In this document: in pieces, positions 11,030 through 23,600 of the stretch
How positions within the stretch are numbered: the first letter of the stretch is position 1
How the letters are laid out: every line of letters begins with the position of its first letter
NCBI RefSeq assembly: GCF_040054535.1
Contig: NC_090791.1
Span: 16,233,327-16,297,326 of the forward strand
Length of the DNA: 64,000 bases
Direction: 5' to 3'
From: Antennarius striatus
Taxonomy: Eukaryota; Chordata; Actinopteri; Lophiiformes; Antennariidae
The notes under the pieces: model-generated
Seen by the model: only the letters and a program-made list of their open reading frames with translations
The model's database searches: none
What the model was told of the DNA's origin: nothing
Translations under genes and position numbers: made by a program

Positions 11030-11213
11030 CTCCTCCATTTTTAAAGCACAGGTAAGGGAATCTCCACACGTTGCCAAGACCCACCACGTTGCCTGCAGAT
11101 GTTAGAATATATTCCCTTTTCCTCTTCCAATGCTCCCTTTTTGCCAAGATGTCCTCCATCACTGCGCTACCTCCGAAGTCCTTTGTCAGTTCTACAACTG
11201 AATACACATCAGC
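11030..11213 (-). CDS. SLC6 TM1 exon, copy B (diverged orphan or alternative exon)
   Basis: It encodes [20 protein letters not shown], then [20 protein letters not shown] and the TM1 core [18 protein letters not shown], with a GTGAGC phase-1 donor. It is clearly homologous to copies A and C but diverged throughout, introns included (about 10830-11340). If spliced at the acceptor used in A and C, the frame meets TAG at once. A CTCTAG acceptor at the upper edge given here avoids it. No other SLC6 exon lies between it and copy A, so it may be an alternative first exon of the left-hand gene or a relic. Confidence 0.55.
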
Positions 11214-11454
11214 CTAGAGTAAGACTGAAATTTACACATAATTTACTCTTTGACCCAAGGCTGTCATATTCACATACGTGTTTTGTTGGCATGGTAATGA
11301 AGACAGGGGGTGGGGTGAGGAAGTATGTTATTAATAAAGAACAATAAACAAGTTATCCTGAGCAGGAAGTATCAAAATACAGGTAGTCTTTGTTGAGTGT
11401 ATTAGATGTTTTACTGTATTATTAATCTGCTGACAAAAGTTCATTTAAGGACAC

Positions 11455-11832
11455 TGTATGATTGTCTGTTACGGGAGGAGCTGAGCAGTTCATGTCAAGG
11501 ACAATAGGAACCGCTGCAGAAGGTTGTTGCAAATATACATTACGTGGGCACAACTGCTGATAAAGAGTGCAGTCAAACTGTCCGAACAGCTTGTGCAGTC
11601 AAAAGAAGAACTTGTAACAGATTGGAATTTCTCTATGATTAAACATCTGATGTGCAACTGTGTCAACCACGCCTTCTGATGTGTATAAAAGCTTGTATGT
11701 TTTAGTACTTCTTTGTACTCTGATGGAAGTAATCTTCTGTTAGACAAAGTGCCCGGAATATTCTGTTTATTCAATAAACGTTGAAGCTTCTTGCAATTTC
11801 ACAGTGGTGTTCTGTTTATTTAACTTCGTACA
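11455..11832 (+). repeat. Candidate solo LTR
   Basis: It begins TGTATGATTG and ends TTCGTACA. A TATA box (TGTATAAAAGC, near 11681) and a poly(A) signal (AATAAA, near 11773) lie in the order and spacing of U3-R-U5. No coding region is attached. Clear target-site duplications are not seen. Confidence 0.4.
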
Positions 11833-12064
11833 GAAATTGTCCACAACCAAGAAACAACGAACGTGCAGGAGGACAACGAGGGTCCCTACAACTACGGGAT
11901 TCGCTCCTCCGCTTTCATCTTATATATATTTTTGACTTAATGCAGGTTAAGAAATGTCACACAATACATGCATTTCATTTTTCATTACATGCAAATCATT
12001 TTGGAGTATTTTCAGTATGAGATTTTAAGGGTGATGAGCATTGTAGAATGCGATAAAGAGATAG

Positions 12065-12068
<4 letters not shown>

Positions 12069-12157
<89 letters not shown>
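12069..12157. repeat. (GT)n microsatellite
   Basis: About 44 uninterrupted GT units; the Cys/Val-repeat reading frame here is an artefact. Confidence 0.98.
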
Positions 12158-12160
<3 letters not shown>

Positions 12161-12164
12161 ACAG

Positions 12165-12510
12165 CCATTCATTTATTCATTCGTCTTACGAACCGCTTTA
12201 TCTGCCGTAGCGGATCACGGGAAGCTGGAACCTATCCCACCTAGCTTAGGGCATGAGGCTGGGCAAACTCCAGGCATGACACCACTGCGCCGCGGAGCCA
12301 CAAAAAGACAGACAACCATGCACGCTCACACTCACACACTACAGCCAATTTGGAATGGCCAATTAACCTGAAGCACATGTTTTTAGGGGTGTGAGGAAAC
12401 CAGAGAGAAACCACGCAGATATGGGAAGAACATGCAAACTCTCCACAGAGCGGGAACCGCCTTGCTGTGCGGCAAGAGCATCCCGACTGGGCCACTGTGC
12501 CGCCAATTTA
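12165..12510. repeat. Dispersed fish repeat
   Basis: The text CCGCTTTATCTGCCGTAGCG...GGGCATGAGGCTGGGC...CAATTTGGAATGGCCAATTAACCTGAAGCACATG matches a family also seen at 48280-48570, with reverse-type relatives at 49284-49600. Non-coding, class uncertain. Confidence 0.6.
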
Positions 12511-12797
12511 CAGCCAGTTGACACACAATGATAGAGTACATATATTTAATACATCTAATACATTAATTAGATGTATTAAATAATACATAATAATCAAATT
12601 TAATACACTATTTTATAAAGCCTATCATTAATCCATCAATTGCTATGCCAAACACAAAAGTACTACTCCCTAAAACTTACCAGAAACAATTACACAGTGG
12701 TGGGCAGTCAGGGCGAGCAAGGTCTTCTCTGGTGGCCTAACCAGAAATCATGATGATATTTATGATAAAAGTTAATATTTTAATCCATTTTAAAATG

Positions 12798-12798
<1 letters not shown>

Positions 12799-12873
<75 letters not shown>
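12799..12873. repeat. (AT)n microsatellite
   Basis: Uninterrupted AT dinucleotides, about 37 units. Confidence 0.98.
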
Positions 12874-12877
<4 letters not shown>

Positions 12878-13036
12878 ATTAGGTTTAGGATATAATATGA
12901 CATGGGCCATCACTAGGTCAGTGTTCTATTTTTACCTTAGAGAGGTTTTATCCAATCAGAATTCAGGTAACTTGTGTTACCGGTTTAAATGAAATCTCTC
13001 CAGGGTCTTCAGAATCAACAATTCAGGCACTGACTG

Positions 13037-13560
13037 AATGGATGGATGGATGGATGGATGGATACTCTAATAATCCCGGAGGAAATTGTACATAACAGAC
13101 ACATGCAGCATTAACAGGACTTATATACTAAACTATAACTAAAATATAAACAGTATTAGGTTAAAATATAAACAGTATAAAATTGAATTAAAATATAAAC
13201 AGTGTGACAGCAGTTTGCCGCTGAAGGTGCTTCTCTGCTGGGAGAAGGTGGTGTGCAAGGGGTGGCTGGTATTGTTCATGATAGCCTTAACTTTAGACAT
13301 GGTCCTGCTCTCCAGAAGCGTATCCATAGAGTCCAGGCTCAGCCCGACCACTGAGCCTGCTCTGCCGATGAGTCTCTTAAGACGGTCCATATCTCTTTTC
13401 CTGGCCCCGCCACCCCAACACACAGTAGCGTAAGACAGCACACTGGAGACTACAGACTGATAAAACATGAGAAGGAGCTTAGGACAGATGTTGAAGGTGG
13501 CCAGTCTCCTCAGGAAGTACATCTTGCTCTGCCCTTTCTTGTACACGCAAACAGGCATAT
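13037..13560 (-). mobile_element. LINE 3' fragment (reverse transcriptase C-terminus)
   Basis: Minus-strand frame 13139-13558 reads KKGQSKMYFLRRLATFNICP, then MFYQSVVSSVLSYATVCWGG and RLIGRAGSVVGL. This is the extreme C-terminus of a fish non-LTR retrotransposon. The element ends in CCGGGATTATTAGAGTATCC followed by an (ATCC)n tail (13037-13063 in plus coordinates). 5'-truncated. Confidence 0.75.
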
Positions 13561-14189
13561 ATAATTAATAGACAGATGCAATCAGATCACGAGTTGGCAA
13601 CCCTAAGGCCTTCTAGCTGGCCTCACATTGACTTACATGTATGTGTCCTGTGACTGGACACTCACTTCTGAGAAGACAGCGCTATGCAGACGTTATGCAG
13701 ACGCACATTTGAAGAGAAGCTCTTGTGACACAAGGGTCCGATCCCTGAACAAGCTAACTTGTTCTAGCTAACAAAGTGTTCTTGAGGAAAAAAGGAGATT
13801 GCATTTGTCTTCAAATAACCCCATTTTAAAAGCTGTTTTGGTGAGTACAAGCATTTTATTTTTTGACTTTTCATATTTAATCTTCCCACCTATATATTTG
13901 TATAACCTCACTTGAAAACCTCACGCCGTCACATTCTCATGCTTTTTAACTCCACCCAGTACCTTTCAATCAAGCGCCCAACGAATCACGGTGCATCTTG
14001 CAGAAGGAATCACGTGAACAATATAGCATACGGCATCGGGCAGCGAGGCTTTTTGCTGCGGTTATGCCTTTCGTCCACACGGAAATGTGAAGTTTTTTGA
14101 AAAGTGAAGTTGTTTGAAAAACCACGAGTCTGCGTTCTCGTGTGGACGCTGTAACTGAAATTTTTCAATCGGGGGGGTTTCTCCCTGCG

Positions 14190-14640
14190 ATGAAAACCTC
14201 TGTGACGTTAGTGTGTGTGACCTGTATCTATCTGTTCAACCAACTAGATTATCTGTATCCGTACCTGTACTCGGAATGGATGGGGCTTAAACCGGAAGTG
14301 GGTATGGTTTGACGCGAAATGGGTGGAGCTTAAATCGCTACATTATTTTAAGTCTAAAATTGATATGGATTGATCACAAGTTGCTGTATTTATTGTTTAT
14401 TTTAAAAATATTTACAGAACAGCCTCAAAATTGAGATTCAGATCAATGTTTTTGATCACAAAGACAGGAGAAGTATTTACAGAATAAGTTTTTATGGAAC
14501 TGAATCAGAACATGAATATTCTTAAGTCTATGAATGAATATTTACCGAAGAGCCTCAGAATTGATATTCAACACTTTTGATCACGGTAGTAAAGGAATTA
14601 TATATAGAACAAGTAAACACAAAGTGCATTAATGAATGCA
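14190..14640. repeat. Dispersed repeat, copy without the RTE insertion
   Basis: Matches 35080-35249 continued at 38226-38420 (shared GTATCCGTA, GAAGTGGGT, ATTGATATGGATTGATCA, AGTTGCT(G/A)TAT, TCAATGTTTTTGATCACAAA). Further shared text follows at 15655-15735 versus 38635-38700 (AATGCGTTATCCG...CCGGATAC). Unclassified family. Confidence 0.7.
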
Positions 14641-14840
14641 ATAGGAAATTATCAACTACAAAGTATGCGTGAACAAAAATGGTCATACTCAACAAAACTT
14701 TTTAATTATTTTTCTTCTTTTTCATTTTTTTTTAATAATCAAACTGTTTTTTCTTTCAATTATTTATTCTTAACACCTAATGTTCTTGCCATTTTTTTTC
14801 ACATAAAGTTAAACAATATTGATTACGGTGTGAGTGTGTT

Positions 14841-14909
<69 letters not shown>

Positions 14910-14911
14910 GC
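14841..14911. repeat. (TG)n microsatellite
   Basis: Nearly pure TG repeat with a few C interruptions at both ends. Confidence 0.97.
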
Positions 14912-14971
14912 GCTATGTCTCAGTTAAAATATTTATAAAGTATAGAAATTATTCATTTGAACAGTTTAGAA

Positions 14972-15313
14972 CTTCTTCTTCTTTTCCTTCCGGCTTTTCC
15001 CTTCAGGGGTCGCCACAGCGAATAAATTTCCTCCATCTAGCCCTGTCCTTTGAATCCTCTTCTCTAACACCAACTACCTTCATGTCTTCCCTCATTACAT
15101 CCATAAACCTTCTTTGAGCGAACGCACTTTCCTCCTCTCCTTCTTCGACCAACAGTAATACAATTTCCACCGGCGCCCTGTAGGTCAACAGCACCGATGG
15201 CGGTCGTTGTTAACCCGGGCCTCGACCGATCCGGTATGGAAGTCATAGGTTTGATTCCGATCTTTGATTTGGCAAAAGTTTTACGCCGGATGCCCTTCCT
15301 GACGCAACCCTCC
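14972..15313 (-). mobile_element. Internally deleted RTE element (5' end fused to 3' end)
   Basis: On the minus strand it starts like the RTE at 35309 (GGTTGCGTCAGGAAGGGCAT, then the GATCGGTCGAGGCCCGGGTT stretch). It jumps near 15109-15121 straight to the RTE 3' end (ATGGATGTAATGAGGGAAGA) and ends with GGCGACCCCTGAAGGGAAAA and (GAA)n. All coding sequence is missing. Confidence 0.8.
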
Positions 15314-16804
15314 GTAGAGTTTAGAACAAACAGGTTAAAAAAAAACAACTGGAGTGGAGGCGGTGGTTAAATAGTACATGCAACAAAAAAACAATAACAA
15401 GAAAGTTCACCAGGTAAACAAACACCGAAATAGAGACAAGCTGAACAAAACCTAAGATGAAAGACGTGAGGCACAGTGACGCCACCAACAGAGAGATCAG
15501 TAATTGTCTGCGTGTGCCGAGAGTGGGACAGGGACAAGCTCCACTCTAGCTGCTGTCTCTGTAGGGAGGGGCGGGAAGTATGTGTGACTGGCCAATCAAA
15601 GAGCGCGAAAACAGGATGATTTTCCTTCAGTCCGAGCACGTGTATTAACGGGTTTTATTCGTATAGTACTCGTACTCGTCACAAATGCGTTATCCGCACC
15701 GGATACTCGTATGAAATGAGTATCCGGCTCAACCATAGTATTTATTCAGAATTCCCAAGGTTTAGTGGATAATTGATTCATGTCTGCAGCTACTGGAGTT
15801 ATTGTATAAATGTTTTTATTATCAGATTATCCAGCGGTTATGGCGCTCGGAAAAGTAAACAATATCAAAAGTAATCAACAGGTTATTTTACTGAGAAGAT
15901 CTGTGAAACTGAAATAAAACATACAAAAACAGGATGTCAGGCCCTGATCCTTACACATTCGTAAATGCAAGACATATTAATATAAATTAGAGTTGTTATT
16001 AATTCCGTACAGTCTAACAGTAATGAATGGCAGCTAGCTCAATGCTAACATAATATGGAAAATCCTATTGACGGCTAGCGCTTTAGCATTGGTAGCGTGA
16101 TTAACTTTTCCATACACACAGTAAACCAAAACAGGACATTATAACTAGTTGGATATCTCCGTCAGAATGTGATTCAGATTAAGCCACCTGAGATGAGTCG
16201 CGAGACATCCAAACTCTCATCCTCTGCATACATCAAGTGATACTTATACGGGATAATTACACCCCCAGGTGGGTTCACAGGGAACTTGTCCTCAGTATCC
16301 ATTGACGATGATATGATTTTGGGTGATATCCTGATAAATAATGGTGAAAATGTTGGCTCGTTATCGGCAGTGATATGGATTCAACCCGATGTCTACGATT
16401 GCATCACTTCTGCTGTCATGGCGTGCTCCATAACTTACGATAAATTTTGTTTTTCTAAGTCCCCATTGCTCAAAGAAAAATAAAATGCCACCAAGCCTTT
16501 TTTACTTGTGTACTTCAAATACAGACCTGGTTCATTTTGACTTTACTGTCCCTTTAATTAGATTAGATTAGATCTAATATTAGACATTATTTAATGAGTT
16601 TGTATCAAATTTTCTTTTTTGCGCTGCGTATCGAATTTTATTTTGTGCGCTGCATAGATTTTGTTGTGCGCAGAGAATATGCAAGCAGTGCACAATAGCG
16701 CAAGAACACAGCTCAGATGGAACATTGGGTTTTAGTGAAAAATCTTTTGAGCTGTACACTACTTTACATTTAAGCCATGGAAATAACATATATAAGATAT
16801 AACA

Positions 16805-17240
16805 AAACAGGTGCGAGAGTCAAGATGTGAATTCATCAAAAACCTTTTGTCAGTTCGTCGTACAAAATCCAAGCGGGGGTCAAAATCAGAAAATCAGGGA
16901 AAAGACGATACAAAGGAGGCAGGCAAAATCGTAATCCAACAGACATGCAAAAGGTCATACACTGGACATCAAAAGACAAAAATCGTGGTCAACAGGCAAA
17001 GTTCAAAATCCAGAACAAACGCAGAGAAGGCAAGACAAAACTCGTGGTCGTATGGAAGCGGTCTAGGAACAACAATAACGATCAGGCATACAAGATTCTC
17101 TGCTCTAATGGACACTGTGTTACATTGCGACAAACCTGAACTGAAGTGAAGTGCCTTAAATAGAGAGACCAGGGTGCAGTTGTTAGTTGCAGGTGGAACT
17201 AACGATTCTCTAGGGGACTAGGGGAAGAACAAAACACGGA
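16805..17240 (-). repeat. Possible LTR fragment
   Basis: The minus strand shows CTCTCTATTTAAGGCACTTC, a TATA-like context, and text resembling fish Gypsy LTRs. Boundaries are not clear and no coding region is attached. Confidence 0.25.
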
Positions 17241-17543
17241 TTGGTTAACGACTAAACGAAACAATCTGGGGAAACAAACCAGGTGCAGTGAATCATGAAT
17301 GCAGTGGTAACAGAAAACCAGAAAAGTGCATAAACTGAAAACCAATAAACAAAAGACAAAGTCAAAAAAAATGTGCATGGCAAAACAGAACACAGCAGAT
17401 GCAGATCATCACAACATCTCAGCATGGTATCCAATGTAGCTATAACTATGGCAAGCATTAACAAGGTACATTGCACATATCTATGAAAAGTACATTTGTT
17501 TTACTGAGAAACATAAAATGCAGAAACATTACAAGGTCTTCCT

Positions 17544-17684
17544 TCATTTCATTTCATTTTCATTGTAATTTGTGTCATGAAAAGAGACTGAGGTTGTTCT
17601 CATCTCTGGTTCATTCAGGAGATTGTCCTCATTGGTCTCTGAGTTGGCAGGCTCACGAGCAGGATACCACAGAACCAACAGACG
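17544..17684 (-). CDS. SLC6 gene last coding exon (C-terminal tail)
   Basis: It encodes [20 protein letters not shown], then [11 protein letters not shown] and a tail ending ENEMK before TGA. The acceptor is TACACTCAG, phase 0. GTLKE|RLLVL reproduces the family's (K/E)-R-L junction after TM12. The tail is short and acidic. I see no canonical AATAAA in the first ~80 bases downstream. Confidence 0.8.
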   Translation of the reverse strand, partial: RLLVLWYPAREPANSETNEDNLLNEPEMRTTSVSFHDTNYNENEMK

Positions 17685-20600
17685 CTGAGTGTATTAAGGA
17701 CAGAGTAAAGAGACAAATAGCCTGATACTTAACATGCAAAAAGCAAAGTAGAATGTAAATGAGAGGAAAAATAGTAAGCAGTATATGATGGTCTTTTTAC
17801 CTCCTTTAAGGTGCCATTAATAGTCCAGATCTTAACAACAGCCCAGATTGGTACTGGAACTACAGTAAAGCAGGCCATGGTCCAGCCCAGAGCATAGGCC
17901 CAGTCTGGGTATACATAACCACGGCTGGATGTCAGGGGCTGGTAATTCAGCAACATGCAGATGAAGGAGGCCTTGAAGGAGAAATCAAGTCCTTGTGAGC
18001 ACAAACAGAAAGTCTGTGATGTCCATTGTCTTCTCTTTAGTAAACTCTTTTAATTCATCATTTATCGTAAAACTACCACAATCCAAATTCAGCCTTTAAC
18101 CCTCCCACTGAGCCTCATTGGTCAAGGGTAGGGTTGCCTCAGAGCAGGAAGATCATGGGTTCAAACTCCAGCATTTCCAAGATGGCCTATCTATGTAGAG
18201 TTTGCATGTTTTCTCCGTGTCTGAATTGGTTATTGTCAGGGTACTGTGGTTTCCCCCCCAAATCATAAAAGCATGTGTCTAAGGACCTTTAAGTGATGTT
18301 GGCCCACAGTGGCAAGCGCACCCATGGTGCAGCAGCCCAACCAACTCTCCAACTTACCTCATACTTTTGTTGTATGATTGTATCTTCTTTTCCTTTCGGC
18401 TTTTCCCTTCAGGGGTCGCCACAGCGAATCAGTTGCCTCCATCTAACACTGTCTTCTGCATCCTCTTCTCTCACACCAACTACCTTCCTGTCCTCTTTCA
18501 CTACATCCATAAACCTGCTCTTTGGTCCTCCTCTTAGGCCTCCTGCCTGGCAGTTCAAAACTCAGCATCTTTCTACCAATATATTCACTATCTCTCCTCT
18601 GGACATGTCCAAACCATCTCAGACTGGCCTCTCTGACTTTATTTCGAAACTTCTAACATGTGCTATCCCTCCGATGTACTCATTTCTGATCCTATACATC
18701 CTGGTCACTCCCAAAGAGAACCTCAGCATCTTCATCTCTGCTACCTCCAGCTCTGTCTCCTGTCTTTTCCTCAGTGACACTGTCTCTCGGTCAAACAACA
18801 TTGCCGGTCTCACCACAGTTTTATTCAACTTTCCTTTCATTTAAGACGACCTATTATTTTATTACTTACAGTACTTTAAATGTTTATGAACCCTGCCAAT
18901 GTCATGGTTCTGTTCGTTTGGTATGTTCCGCAGGTCTGTGATTGTGTGAAGCTCATTGTCTCTTGACAGGTCAAGCTGTGACAGAGGGTGTGGCCGGCTC
19001 CTAGCAGCTGACGAGCCACACCAGTTCCCACTCTGCTCATCAGCCTCATCTTTAAAGGACCTGGCTTTTCCCTAAGAGGGTGCCAGATTATTCCATGCTG
19101 TTCTACTGATGTGAGTGTCTAGTGTTTCTCTCAGTTAACGGTTCTTTTCTATGTTTTTGGAGTTACGTCGTTTTTGCTCAGCTGCCTTTCGTTATCAAGC
19201 TCACCTGCGTTTTTGTTTAGCCTGAGCAATTAAGCTGTTGATTTTTACTCGTGTGTCAGTCTCTGTTCCTTGGGGTCCAGACTTGAACTATCCTTAACAC
19301 CCTATACTTATATTAAACCACCCTCATCTGTATTACCTTTCACCACACTCTTATAGATTGTTTAAAGCACTGTTATGTCTTACAGAAGTGCGCTGTGCTC
19401 TGAAACTCATGGAACGCACCGCACTTCCAGATGCCGTCAGCCAATTGAATGCGCGTACGGTATCACGTGACTACCTACTAAAAATCCACAATGAGGTAAA
19501 TCTGTGCGTATGGATGCGCAAATAAGTGAGGGATTACTTCACTATATCTGCGGCGCTGTCCCATTACCCATTGAAACTCTGAAGTGTAGGAGTGTTTAAG
19601 TTTTGTAATCACTTTAACATAGTGAGATTCATCTTATATGCGTCTGTTTTTCTACAAATAATACGACTTTAGCAATTTCTTCAGGTATAATTAAAAAGAA
19701 CAAAATAAATATGCACGCAAAGATAATGAAATCTGTCCGGTTCAAAAATTATGATACCTGGAATAAGCTACACCTCAGAGCAGGACATGAGAGTCGCATA
19801 CTGTACAATATGAATCCCGATGTACTATAGAAGCTTTTCGCCATGCTAATGATTGTCCAAATTAGGAATGACTGGGACACTTGTACACATGACAAACATG
19901 CTGTTGAGTCTTTCTGTGTTGTGTAGCTTACCATGAAGATTAGTGGGGTGATGTAGTGCCAGCACAGTTTGAATAGAAGACATGGTCTTTGTCCTGTCAT
20001 CCCTTCGACTACATCACACATCCGTTCAGCACCTGTATGATGAACACACTTAAATATGTAAAACTTAAAAAATCTAAGAGTTGCAAAGTAGCAACTTGTA
20101 CAACAATGATGAAGAAGAAGAAGATGCGCTCCTAGCGAGAGAAAAAGTTTGTTTTCTTACGTTATCGCTCGGGGATTTTCGCGAGTCAAAAAAAGTTGTA
20201 AGTCTTAGCCTTTTTTTCCTAAAAATAATAACGCCACTGTGGCTACACAGGCTAAAAACCTTGTAGCCATACGGAATTTGCTTCGCCTATGGTGAAGTGG
20301 CGAATGGCTAGCGCAAGCCCAGCTACGGCGGATACAGCGGCTGTACATGAAAATGAATGAATGACATTACAAAATTGTAGTGCATTACTAATCAATAGAA
20401 TACACCAAGAAGAAAAGATTTTTCACGCTCCAATTTATGTCATGGCGGGAGCGGGACTCCAACCACCGATGGCTGGGCGATCAGTCTTCAAGACGATTGC
20501 TCTTCCGCTGAGCCATTGCCGCCCCAATTCTTTTTATTAATAAACTTTCCGACCAAAGGTTCGAGTGGGCTTGCCTCGCTCTCCTGTGTCCATCTCTGTT

Positions 20601-23600
20601 GTCAGTCACCCTGCTTTTGACTAGTGGCGCAGGTACGAACACTGCAGCCTACAGGTCCCTCAATGGGTCAAATTTAAAATGCTTGCACACTGACTTGCCA
20701 CTCACGATTAATTGCTTTAATTTTTATAAGGCGTTAATTAATTAATCTAATTAATGCGTTAAACTGACAGCCCTAATATATGTACGTATTGAAGTATCTA
20801 AGTCATTTGTGAGAGGGTTGGAAGGGCGTTAGTGGGGAATGTGTAGGGAGGGAATGGGTGACATCATGTTATATAAATTATATAAGGCCACCAATCAGTT
20901 TTTGACAGATGTGATTATATTTCTCCGATGTCTCACATAAGCAAATTTTTGAAATTATTTCTAATAAAAAGTAACTCAGTTTACTTGTACGTTGACAGAT
21001 AATAAAAACTGATAAAAGCATTGCATGAAAAAATGTCTGAAAAGATTAGGTAGATGACAGAAAATACAATAATTTGACGTGATTGCACTTACCAAAAGCC
21101 CAGCCAACTGCAACAGATTCGATCACACACAAAACCAATACACCTGCTCCATTTAGAGCATACTGGTCAATCAGCTGGAACAGGTATATGCCACCCTGGT
21201 CAACACATAACAGATTCACATACAGCATGTTGTGCCATCTGAAATTCTGCTCTCGAATGGAATATGTTAAGTACTGTTGTGTTTGTAAGTCTACACAGGG
21301 TGGTGGAGTACCTGAGTGGTGAAAATAATTTGTATGAGAAAGAAGACCAAGCAGAAGATGATGAGAAAGATTTCTCTGCGCCAAGGTCTGCGCATTTCTT
21401 TTGGGAACATGTCAGTTACAGATGCTGTTATAGTTTCCAAACCTGCAAACTAATACAAGAAATGAGAAAAAAAGACTTAGTTATAAAGCTTCATACCTCT
21501 GAAGTGAAGATGCTGGCTGGGTTCTCATTACCACCCGAAATAGTTGCTTTCATTTTTCAGAATGAAGATGTCAAGATATATTCATACTTGGTGCATAATA
21601 ATTCTGCACGTGTGCTAAAGAGTTTTTCATTTTCAGTGTAGTTTACTCTCTAATGGTGTTGCTGACGGGGGCAGGATTGTGAAGTCTGACAGCTCCTATA
21701 GCCACAACCTTGCACATAGACAGTTGTGCAATATGACCTCTGAGTTCTTGGATTAGGCCAAGAGAGCCTTTCGGTAGCTGCACCCACAACTGAGCAGCCC
21801 TTTTAAGGATTCTCTTTAGTCACCCAATTAGGGGAGAGGGCTAGAAAAAGTACCCTAAACATAACATGCCTCTTTTTTTCCATGCCTGGACCACTGCATC
21901 CAGAGGGTCACCACAATGTGGAAGCACAAATTTCATTTTGGAACCTGGAATATGCAAACCCTCATGGACAACCAAGCTAGTGAGGGACCTGAAAGGCGAA
22001 CAACCATCATGTAAAAAGATTCCAAAATCAATATTACAGCTCTTTCTGAAACCCATCTGGCTGATGAAGGACAGCTGAAGGAGGAAAAATGTGGATATAC
22101 ATTTTATCTGCAGAGGCACACTGGAGAGAGAATGGGTTGGAAAGAACCTCAATGACTTACTGCTGTTAACCAAGTGCTCTGAATACAACCTGGTTGTCAT
22201 CAACACCCTTTTTCACCAAAAGAAAAGTTTAAACATCTTAGATGCAACCCCACACAAAACACTGGCATTTTATTGATTACGTCATTGTCCGCTCCCAAGA
22301 CCATTTAGATGTTTTCAGCACAAGAGCAATGATCAGTGCTGATGAATGCTGGACTGACCGTGTCCATGTCTGATGCAGAAATTTAGACATCAAGAAGGAC
22401 AGCCCCAACAAAGGCTTGATGGTGAGCATTTGGGAGAGGCCACCTACCAACAGCAACTGTAGGCAGCTATCAGCACAGACTTACCAGAGCAGTACCCAGA
22501 GGATATTGAAAAGCACTGGAATACCCTCTTTCCTACCATCATGATCTCCTGAAAAGCCGTTCTTGGTCACAGAATGCGGAAACGTCAAGATTGCCTTGAT
22601 GAGAATGACAAAAAAATCCAGTAATTTATCAACATCAAGCAGAAAACCTTCATCAACTGGCAGAATGACACCAACTGCAAGAGGAAACGAGAAGCCCATG
22701 CCAAAGCAAAAGTAGCTGTCCAATAGCGGGTGAGAACACTGAGGAACTAGTCGTGGACACAAAAGGCCCTGGAAGTCCAGCAACTTGCTGACTCTGGTGA
22801 CACCAGAGGCTTTTTCAAAGTCACAAGAGCGATATATGGCCCTAGCCGTCGTTGCATGACCCCCCTTTGCTCTATGGACAGACTCCCTGATTGAGGACAA
22901 GGAGCCTATAACACACTGGTGGAAGGACCACTATGAAGTGTTGATGAACGGGGATACCACCCGTGAATATGAAGCCCTGGTCCAACTCTCTCAACTGCAC
23001 ATCACTCAGAGTAAAGAAGAACCACATAGTCTCGAAGAGGTATAGGTCGCTATCAATTTTTTTTTTTTAAAAAGGCTCCTCAGCCTTGACGGTATCCCAG
23101 ATGAGGTCATAGGAGAAGGTGGGTGGCCCTCCTTGAGCACATCCACACCCTGTTTCTCAAAATATGGGAGAATGAGGAAATACCTGCACAGTTGAGAAAT
23201 ACCTCAGTATTTTCCCATAGGCAGACTGTGGGAATTACCAAGGTATCCCCCATCTTTACACTGTAGAGAATGTATTAGTTTGGATCTTGGTCAACAGACT
23301 CACCCCCCTGTCAGAAAGCACTCTTACTCAATCTCAGGGCAGTCTCTGTCAGAGGTTAAGCAGGGATACGCTATTGCGCCATCCCTATTCTCTATCTTTA
23401 TTGTCAAAATTATGTACAGGACTGATGAACGTCTGAACTACCTTTGGCCCTGAATCAGCAGATTTGGGGCCAAACCAACACCAAATCAATCACAGAGCTT
23501 CAATATGAAGACAATAAAGCTATTGTTGCTCTTGACTGCCTTTGCAGAGGCGTACATATAGCTTGGTCTGGCTATCATATCAAAAAGATGCAAATCCTCT

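Noticed and set aside
11968-12210. Cysteine/valine-rich frame
   Set aside because: Translation of a (GT)n microsatellite; the same applies at 26271-26526, 52121-52417 and 58699-59051.
20441-20526. tRNA gene on the minus strand
   Set aside because: A- and B-box-like motifs are present, but the ends do not form an acceptor stem and the sequence continues into a SINE-like body.
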